DNA from: Xanthomonas sp. Leaf148
Lineage (GTDB): Bacteria; Pseudomonadota; Gammaproteobacteria; Xanthomonadales; Xanthomonadaceae
Reading direction: 5' to 3'
Length of the DNA: 64,000 nt
NCBI RefSeq assembly: GCF_001423585.1
Contig: NZ_LMOP01000009.1
Span: 417,137-481,136, forward strand
The first letter of the stretch is position 1, and each line of letters begins with the position of its first letter. Shown in pieces: positions 58,797 through 64,000 of this stretch. Under the pieces are notes generated by a model. That model was not told where the DNA came from and made no database searches. It worked only from the letters and a program-made list of their open reading frames with translations. The position numbers and the translations under genes are program-made.

Positions 58797-59662
58797 TGGC
58801 AGCGCTGGATAGCTGGTCGGCGTGGCCTGCGCCGGCCAAGCTGAACCTGTTTCTGCAGATCGTCGGGCGCCGTGCCGACGGCTACCACCTGCTGCAGACC
58901 GTGTTCCGGCTGCTGGACTGGGGGGACACCATTCATCTTCGTTTGCGCAGCGACGGCCTGATCCGGCGCATCGGCGACAGTTTGCCTGGCGTTGCCGAAG
59001 ACGATGACCTGGTGATCCGCGCCGCGCGCCTGCTGCAATCGTCTACCGGCACCCGGGCGGGCGCGGAGATCCGTCTCGACAAGCGCATTCCCGCCGGTGG
59101 CGGATTTGGCGGCGGCTCGTCGGACGCGGCAACCGTGCTGGTCGCGCTCAATGCCTTATGGCGCCTGGGCTTGCCCGTCGATGCATTGGCCGCGCTGGGC
59201 CTGCGGCTGGGCGCGGACGTGCCGGTGTTCGTCCGCGGACACAACGCCTGGGCCGAAGGCGTGGGCGAGCAACTCACCCCGATTGCGCTTCCCGACGCCG
59301 CCTATGTGCTGGTCGATCCAGGCGTTCACGTGCCGACGCCGGCGTTATTTCAATCACAGGAATTGACGCGGGATGCTGCGCCCGTGAAAATAGCGGACTT
59401 CGCTTCCGGTTCTCTGCTCGACAATGCGTTCGAGCCGGTCCTGCGGCGCCGCGAACCTGCCGTCGAGGCCGTGTTCCAGGCGTTGTCCCAGATCGGCACG
59501 CCACGTTTGACCGGGTCAGGGAGTGGGTGTTTCGTCGAATTCGCCACGCGCGCTGCTGCAGAGCAGGCCTTGGCGCAATTGCCGGACAGCCTGCGGGCGT
59601 GGGTGGTGGAGGGTGCAGCGCACTCGCCATTGCTCGACGCACTGGACGCAACAAAGGTTTGA
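58796..59662 (+). CDS. ispE: 4-diphosphocytidyl-2-C-methyl-D-erythritol kinase
   Basis: A 288-residue GHMP kinase of the MEP isoprenoid pathway. The substrate loop [20 protein letters not shown], the ATP-binding motif [18 protein letters not shown] and the late [16 protein letters not shown] motif are all present. The ATG at 58796 overlaps the lolB stop (TGATG); a GTG at 58778 is an alternative. tRNA-Gln follows four bases after the stop. Confidence 0.96.
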   Translation: MAALDSWSAWPAPAKLNLFLQIVGRRADGYHLLQTVFRLLDWGDTIHLRLRSDGLIRRIGDSLPGVAEDDDLVIRAARLLQSSTGTRAGAEIRLDKRIPAGGGFGGGSSDAATVLVALNALWRLGLPVDALAALGLRLGADVPVFVRGHNAWAEGVGEQLTPIALPDAAYVLVDPGVHVPTPALFQSQELTRDAAPVKIADFASGSLLDNAFEPVLRRREPAVEAVFQALSQIGTPRLTGSGSGCFVEFATRAAAEQALAQLPDSLRAWVVEGAAHSPLLDALDATKV

Positions 59663-59665
59663 TGC

Positions 59666-59742
59666 AGGGGCGTCGCCAAGAGGCCCAAGGCACCAGGTTT
59701 TGATCCTGGCATTCGTAGGTTCGAATCCTACCGCCCCTGCCA
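59666..59742 (+). tRNA. tRNA-Gln (anticodon TTG)
   Basis: The acceptor arms AGGGGCG and CGCCCCT pair fully, followed by the discriminator G and an encoded CCA. The D arm begins TCGCCAAG, the anticodon stem CCAGG/CCTGG closes the loop TTTTGAT with anticodon TTG, and the T loop is GGTTCGAATCC. It sits between ispE and prs, a position common in gammaproteobacteria. Confidence 0.96.
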
Positions 59743-59902
59743 ATGTACCGATGCAGGTCGCCCTGCAAGAGTTGTAGACGCAGATTCTTCTGCAAACGCC
59801 CGCACATCCACGTGCGGAGATCGAGGAACGGCCGGGCAACGGCTTGGCTCGTCTGCTCTTTCACCGACCCGCACGCTCTATCGCCGCCGCCTGAGAGATC
59901 CC

Positions 59903-60862
59903 ATGCAAGACCAACGTAATCTGCTGGTGTTCTCCGGCAATGCCAACAAGCCGCTTGCCCAGAGCATCTGCAAGGAGCTGGGCGTTCGCATGGGCAAGGC
60001 GCTGGTCACGCGCTTTTCCGATGGCGAAGTGCAGGTCGAGATCGAAGAAAGCGTGCGCCGGCAGGAAGTGTTCGTCATCCAGCCGACCTGCGCGCCGAGC
60101 GCGGAAAACCTGATGGAGCTGCTGGTGCTGATCGACGCGCTCAAGCGCGCCAGCGCAGCCTCGGTGACTGCGGTGATTCCGTATTTCGGCTATTCGCGTC
60201 AGGACCGTCGCATGCGCTCCTCGCGCGTGCCGATCACCGCCAAGGTCGCCGCCAAGATGATCTGCGCGATGGAGGCCGACCGCGTGTTGACGGTCGACCT
60301 GCATGCCGACCAGATCCAAGGCTTCTTCGATGTCCCGGTCGACAATGTCTACGCCTCGCCGCTGCTGCTGGCCGACATCTGGCGCGCCTACGGCACCGAC
60401 AACCTGATCGTGGTCTCGCCCGACGTGGGTGGTGTGGTGCGCGCGCGCGCCGTCGCCAAGCGCCTGGACGACGCCGATCTGGCCATCATCGACAAGCGCC
60501 GTCCGCGCGCCAATGTCGCCACCGTGATGAACATCATCGGCGACGTGCAGGGCAAGACCTGCGTGCTGGTCGACGACCTGGTCGATACCGCCGGCACCTT
60601 GTGTGCGGCCGCCGCAGCGCTCAAGCAGCGCGGCGCGCTCAAGGTGGTGGCCTATATCACCCATCCGGTGCTGTCCGGCCCGGCGGTGGATAACATCAAT
60701 AACTCGCAGCTCGACGAGCTGGTGGTCACCGACACGATCCCGTTGAACGAAGCGGCGCGTACCTGCCCGAAGATTCGTCAGCTGAGCGTGGCCGAACTGC
60801 TGGCAGAGACCATTCGCCGCATCGCTTTCGGCGAATCGGTCAGCTCGCTCTACGTCGACTGA
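59903..60862 (+). CDS. prs: Ribose-phosphate pyrophosphokinase
   Basis: A 319-residue enzyme that makes phosphoribosyl pyrophosphate from ribose-5-phosphate and ATP, feeding nucleotide, histidine and tryptophan synthesis. The flexible-loop motif [20 protein letters not shown], the [18 protein letters not shown] segment and the PRPP-binding loop [14 protein letters not shown] are present. It has its own 160-bp leader after tRNA-Gln. Confidence 0.97.
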   Translation: MQDQRNLLVFSGNANKPLAQSICKELGVRMGKALVTRFSDGEVQVEIEESVRRQEVFVIQPTCAPSAENLMELLVLIDALKRASAASVTAVIPYFGYSRQDRRMRSSRVPITAKVAAKMICAMEADRVLTVDLHADQIQGFFDVPVDNVYASPLLLADIWRAYGTDNLIVVSPDVGGVVRARAVAKRLDDADLAIIDKRRPRANVATVMNIIGDVQGKTCVLVDDLVDTAGTLCAAAAALKQRGALKVVAYITHPVLSGPAVDNINNSQLDELVVTDTIPLNEAARTCPKIRQLSVAELLAETIRRIAFGESVSSLYVD

Positions 60863-60971
60863 TATCCCATTCGGCGCCCGGATCTACGGGTGCCGTACTA
60901 CGTCTCTCCTGGTCGCGGGTGAGACGCTTCATCGCCGCGAGGCGGTATTCCAATCTAGGTAGTGAAACAAC

Positions 60972-61607
60972 ATGGCAAAGACTCACGAAATCAAGGTCGA
61001 GCGCCGCGCGAACGAGGGGAAGGGTGCGAGCCGCCGCCTACGTCACGCTGGCGTCATTCCGGCCATCGTTTACGGTGGCGAACTCGAGCCGGTCAGCATC
61101 CAGCTCAACCATGAGCAGATCTGGCTCGCCCAGCAAAACGAGTGGTTCTACTCGTCGATCCTGGACCTGAACCTCAATGGCGACGTGCAGCAGGTGCTGC
61201 TGCGTGACATGCAGCGCCATCCGTTCAAGCAGTTGATCATCCACATCGACTTCCAGCGCGTCAGCGCCAACGAGAAGCTCAGCGCCGCGGTGCCGTTGCA
61301 CTTCGTCAACGAAGCAACTTCGCCGGCTGGTAAGTCGAGCGAAGTGGTCGTGACCCACGAGCTCAACGAAGTCCAGGTGGTCTGCCTGCCGAAGGATCTG
61401 CCGGAGTTCATCGAAGTCGACCTCGGTGCGCTGGAAGTGGGCAACGTGATCCACTTGTCCGAAATCAAGCTGCCGGCCGGTGTGGAAATCCCCGAGCTGA
61501 AGCTGGGCAAGGAACACGATGTCGCCGTGGTTGCTGCCAAGCACGTGCGTATCGAAGAAGAAGACGCTGCCGGTGAAGAAGGCAGCGAAGGCGCAGAAAC
61601 CAAGTAA
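60972..61607 (+). CDS. rplY: 50S ribosomal protein L25 (Ctc type)
   Basis: A 211-residue 5S-rRNA-binding protein of the long Ctc type. The N-terminal domain (residues 1-95, MAKTHEIKVERRANEGKGAS) binds 5S rRNA; the beta-rich C-terminal extension ends in an acidic tail (RIEEEDAAGEEGSEGAETK). The order prs-rplY-pth-ychF is typical of gammaproteobacteria and suggests co-transcription. Confidence 0.95.
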   Translation: MAKTHEIKVERRANEGKGASRRLRHAGVIPAIVYGGELEPVSIQLNHEQIWLAQQNEWFYSSILDLNLNGDVQQVLLRDMQRHPFKQLIIHIDFQRVSANEKLSAAVPLHFVNEATSPAGKSSEVVVTHELNEVQVVCLPKDLPEFIEVDLGALEVGNVIHLSEIKLPAGVEIPELKLGKEHDVAVVAAKHVRIEEEDAAGEEGSEGAETK

Positions 61608-61657
61608 TCCGTCGGCCGATTCCTCGCCTGCGCGGGGAATCGGCTGCGGTGACTGGC

Positions 61658-62242
61658 ATGTCTGCACTTCGGCTGATCGTCGGGCTCGGCAATCCGGGTC
61701 CGGAATACGCGCAAACCCGGCATAACGCCGGGTTTCGTTTCGTCGATGCCCTCATCGAGCGCAGTGGCGCCCGCTGGGGTCTGGACAGCAAGTTGTTCGG
61801 CGAAACGGCCAAGGTCGATATCGCAGGACAGCCGGTCTGGCTGCTCAAGCCGGCCACTTTCATGAATCTCAGCGGCAAATCGATCACCGCCGCCCTGCGG
61901 TTCTGGAAGATCGAACCGGAGCAGATGCTCGTCGCACACGACGAACTGGATCTGGCGCCGGGCACGGCACGGCTCAAGTTCGACGGCGGACACGGTGGGC
62001 AGAACGGCCTGCGTGACACGATCCGCCTGCTCGGGCACGGCAAATTTCACCGCTTGCGCGTCGGCATCGGTCACCCTGGTCACAAGGACCGTGTGGTGCC
62101 GTGGGTGCTGGGGCGGGCAGGGCGTGACGACGATGCTGCGATCGGTAGTGCGGTGGATGCGGCCATCGATGTCCTGCCGCTGGCGATGGACGGCAATTTC
62201 AACGAAGCGATGAAGCGGCTGCATACCGCCAGGGACGCGTGA
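61658..62242 (+). CDS. pth: Peptidyl-tRNA hydrolase
   Basis: A 194-residue enzyme that releases tRNA from prematurely dropped peptidyl-tRNA. The catalytic histidine is His22 (TRHNAGFRFVD); LIVGLGNPGPEYAQT, LLKPATFMNLSG and GGHGGQNGLRDTI are family landmarks. ATG 61658 (MSALRLIVGLGNPG) is the family start. A hairpin follows at 62245-62288. Confidence 0.96.
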   Translation: MSALRLIVGLGNPGPEYAQTRHNAGFRFVDALIERSGARWGLDSKLFGETAKVDIAGQPVWLLKPATFMNLSGKSITAALRFWKIEPEQMLVAHDELDLAPGTARLKFDGGHGGQNGLRDTIRLLGHGKFHRLRVGIGHPGHKDRVVPWVLGRAGRDDDAAIGSAVDAAIDVLPLAMDGNFNEAMKRLHTARDA

Positions 62243-62244
62243 TT

Positions 62245-62288
62245 GGGGAGTGGGGATTCGCAGCCGTAGGCGACGAATCTCCACTCCC
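62245..62288. terminator. Hairpin between pth and ychF, followed by GAATCCC repeats
   Basis: GGGAGTGGGGATTCG pairs with CGAATCTCCACTCCC (one mismatch) around a 13-base loop. GAATCCCGAATCCCGG follows immediately, the complement-type unit of the tandem repeat seen after oxyR. It may attenuate the message between pth and ychF. Confidence 0.6.
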
Positions 62289-62313
62289 GAATCCCGAATC
62301 CCGGATGTGACCC

Positions 62314-63405
62314 ATGGGTATCAAATGCGGCATCGTCGGCCTGCCCAACGTCGGCAAGTCGACCCTGTTCAATGCGCTGACCAAGGCGGGCATCGCTGCG
62401 GCCAACTTTCCGTTCTGCACCATCGAGCCGAACGTCGGCATCGTGCCGGTGCCGGATCCGCGCCTCAACCAGCTGGCCGAGATCGTCAAGCCGCAAAAGC
62501 TGATTCCCACCGCGGTCGAGTTCGTCGATATCGCCGGCCTGGTTGCCGGTGCGGCGAGCGGCGAAGGGCTGGGTAACAAGTTCCTGGCGCACATTCGCGA
62601 GGTCGATGCGATCACCCACGTGGTGCGTTGCTTCGAGAACGACGACGTCATCCACGTCAACAACAAGGTCGACCCGATCGCCGATATCGAAACCATCGAT
62701 ACCGAGCTGGCGTTGGCCGACCTGGACAGCGTGGAAAAAGCGCTCAATCGCGCCGAACGCAGTGCCAAGGGCGGCGACAAGGACGCAGCGGCACGCAAGC
62801 CGGTGCTGGCCAAGTTGCAGGCCGCGCTGGCCGAGGGTAAATCCGGCCGTGCAGCGGGTCTGGACGAGGAAGAGAAGGCGCTGGTGCGCGATCTGTTCCT
62901 GTTGACGCTCAAGCCGGTGCTGTACATCGCCAACGTGCTCGAAGACGGCTTTGAAAATAATCCGCACCTGGACGCAGTGCGCGCGCATGCCGCCGCTGAA
63001 GGTGCAGAAGTGGTGCCGGTCTCGGCTGCCATCGAAGAAGAACTGTCCCAGCTCGACGACGAGGACCGCGACACCTTCCTCGCCGATCTCGGCCTGAGCG
63101 AGCCTGGTCTGAATCGCGTCATTCGCGCGGCCTACAAGCTGCTCGGCCTGCAGACCTACTTCACTGCGGGCGTCAAGGAAGTGCGCGCGTGGACGGTCAG
63201 GGCCGGCTCCACTGCACCGCAGGCGGCGGCGGTCATTCATACCGATTTCGAGAAGGGCTTCATTCGCGCCGAGACGATCGGCTTCGATGATTTCATCAAG
63301 TATCGCGGCGAAGCTGGCGCGCGCGACGCGGGTCGTCTGCGCCTGGAAGGCAAGGAATACCGGGTCCAGGAAGGCGACGTGCTGCACTTCCGTTTCAACG
63401 TCTGA
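62314..63405 (+). CDS. ychF: Redox-regulated ATPase YchF (OLA1 family)
   Basis: A 363-residue P-loop protein. The Walker A motif is GLPNVGKST (residues 9-17), switch II is [17 protein letters not shown], and the specificity loop reads NVLE rather than NKxD, which accounts for ATP preference. The C-terminal TGS-like domain is complete ([40 protein letters not shown]). It interacts with ribosomes and affects oxidative-stress responses in other bacteria. Confidence 0.96.
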   Translation: MGIKCGIVGLPNVGKSTLFNALTKAGIAAANFPFCTIEPNVGIVPVPDPRLNQLAEIVKPQKLIPTAVEFVDIAGLVAGAASGEGLGNKFLAHIREVDAITHVVRCFENDDVIHVNNKVDPIADIETIDTELALADLDSVEKALNRAERSAKGGDKDAAARKPVLAKLQAALAEGKSGRAAGLDEEEKALVRDLFLLTLKPVLYIANVLEDGFENNPHLDAVRAHAAAEGAEVVPVSAAIEEELSQLDDEDRDTFLADLGLSEPGLNRVIRAAYKLLGLQTYFTAGVKEVRAWTVRAGSTAPQAAAVIHTDFEKGFIRAETIGFDDFIKYRGEAGARDAGRLRLEGKEYRVQEGDVLHFRFNV

Positions 63406-63468
63406 TCCGGTGCGCGCGGCGCTGAGCGTCGCGCGTATCCAGTAGTGACGAAGAGTTCAAAATTTTTG

Positions 63469-63497
63469 TTGACACCGGGTGCGTCCCACAACAAAAT
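63469..63497 (+). promoter_or_regulatory. Sigma-70-like promoter for the tRNA-tuf unit
   Basis: A perfect -35 box TTGACA (63469-63474) is followed after 17 bp by CAAAAT (63492-63497), a four-of-six match to the -10 consensus. It lies about 62 bp before tRNA-Tyr. Confidence 0.65.
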
Positions 63498-63558
63498 AAC
63501 GGGCTGCTTCACCCCGAACCGATTCGCCTCACGGCGCAACGGTACGGTAGTAAAAGCT

Positions 63559-63644
63559 GGAGGGATACCCAAGCGGCCAACGGGGGCAGACTGTAAATCT
63601 GCTGGCTTACGCCTTCGGTGGTTCGAATCCACCTCCCTCCACCA
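63559..63644 (+). tRNA. tRNA-Tyr (anticodon GTA)
   Basis: Acceptor arms GGAGGGA and TCCCTCC, discriminator A and encoded CCA. The anticodon loop CTGTAAA gives GTA. A long variable arm is present (GCTGGCTTACGCCTTCG), as expected for a class II tyrosine tRNA, and the T loop is GGTTCGAATCC. Confidence 0.97.
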
Positions 63645-63673
63645 GTTTCACGTTGTGGCATGCAGTTCCCGGC

Positions 63674-63747
63674 GCGGGAGTAGTTCAACGGTAGAACCTC
63701 AGCCTTCCAAGCTGATGGTGCGGGTTCGATTCCCGTCTCCCGCTCCA
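63674..63747 (+). tRNA. tRNA-Gly (anticodon TCC)
   Basis: Acceptor arms GCGGGAG and CTCCCGC, discriminator T and encoded CCA. The anticodon stem TCAGC/GCTGA closes the loop CTTCCAA with anticodon TCC. The T loop is GGTTCGATTCC. Confidence 0.97.
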
Positions 63748-63780
63748 TTGAACGCAAATGCATGGCATAATGCAAAACTC

Positions 63781-63856
63781 GCTCACGTAGCTCAGTCGGT
63801 AGAGCACCTCCTTGGTAAGGAGGAGGTCGAAGGTTCGATTCCTTTCGTGAGCACCA
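63781..63856 (+). tRNA. tRNA-Thr (anticodon GGT)
   Basis: Acceptor arms GCTCACG and CGTGAGC, discriminator A and encoded CCA. The anticodon loop TTGGTAA gives GGT. The T loop is GGTTCGATTCC. The Tyr-Gly-Thr-tuf order is a well-known conserved cluster. Confidence 0.97.
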
Positions 63857-63902
63857 TTACTCAATCGTCTTAAACTCCAAACGATTACCGAGACCTGCAC
63901 CC

Positions 63903-64000
63903 ATGGCAAAAGCTAAATTCGAGCGCAACAAGCTGCACGTCAATGTCGGCACCATTGGTCACGTTGACCATGGCAAGACCACGTTGACCGCTGCGCTGAC
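63903..64000 (+). CDS. tuf: Elongation factor Tu, partial (N-terminal end)
   Basis: The first 32 residues ([20 protein letters not shown], then [12 protein letters not shown]) contain the complete P-loop GHVDHGKT of EF-Tu. The gene continues beyond the window. It is placed directly after tRNA-Thr. Confidence 0.96.
   Translation, partial: MAKAKFERNKLHVNVGTIGHVDHGKTTLTAAL

Overview
The window is a stretch of a high-GC gammaproteobacterial chromosome that reads as Xanthomonas. The evidence is a proline iminopeptidase with Ser110/Asp266/His294, a 568-residue O-GlcNAc-transferase-like GT41 protein with His218 and Lys388, an ahpC-ahpF-oxyR cluster, a group of secreted subtilases, and intergenic repeats of the kind common in xanthomonads. 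The genus is assigned with good confidence; no species is claimed.

Layout. 0-9.3 kb: partial EamA transporter, glnS, a small GST operon, a three-gene signalling operon (LuxR-type regulator, hybrid histidine kinase, response regulator), a secreted NTF2-like protein, msrA and a DJ-1/PfpI protein. 9.7-15 kb: tal, rnk and the peroxide-defence block oxyR, ahpF, ahpC, with an OxyR-like operator before ahpC. 15.1-18.3 kb: prmC and pip, then a short integron gene-cassette array (three attC sites, no integrase). 18.3-21.2 kb: four overlapping genes (nitroreductase, 5'-3' exonuclease, NUDIX, N-formylglutamate amidohydrolase). 21.3-26.1 kb: two tandem DUF1631 paralogues. 26.6-33 kb: a divergent hydrolase/TetR pair with two palindromic operators, and the proton-translocating transhydrogenase genes pntAa and pntAb-pntB, split by an oppositely oriented ECF sigma cluster. 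33.8-36.1 kb: a membrane protein, sufT and ilvE. 36.4-41.8 kb: three tandem secreted S8 proteases. 42-45.9 kb: ybaK, a small asparaginase-like gene and a lower-GC patch of unrecognised genes. 45.9-51.7 kb: a DUF2069 protein, wrbA, a YihY membrane protein, a TlpA-like lipoprotein, acyP, an unknown inner-membrane protein, ppk2 and moaB. 52.3-63.4 kb: the OGT homologue, prfA and hemA on the minus strand; divergently a TPR protein, lolB, ispE, tRNA-Gln, prs, rplY, pth and ychF. 63.5-64 kb: tRNA-Tyr, tRNA-Gly, tRNA-Thr and the start of tuf.

Most of the window is conserved housekeeping. The accessory or structural points of interest are a roughly 140-bp MITE-like repeat present four times with matching terminal inverted repeats, the attC cassette array with an internal in-frame TGA in its first gene, the split pnt locus, the protease triplication, long palindromes before the signalling operon and the TetR gene, and the low-GC patch at 43.2-45.7 kb. 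No entirely new multi-gene defence or biosynthetic system was recognised.
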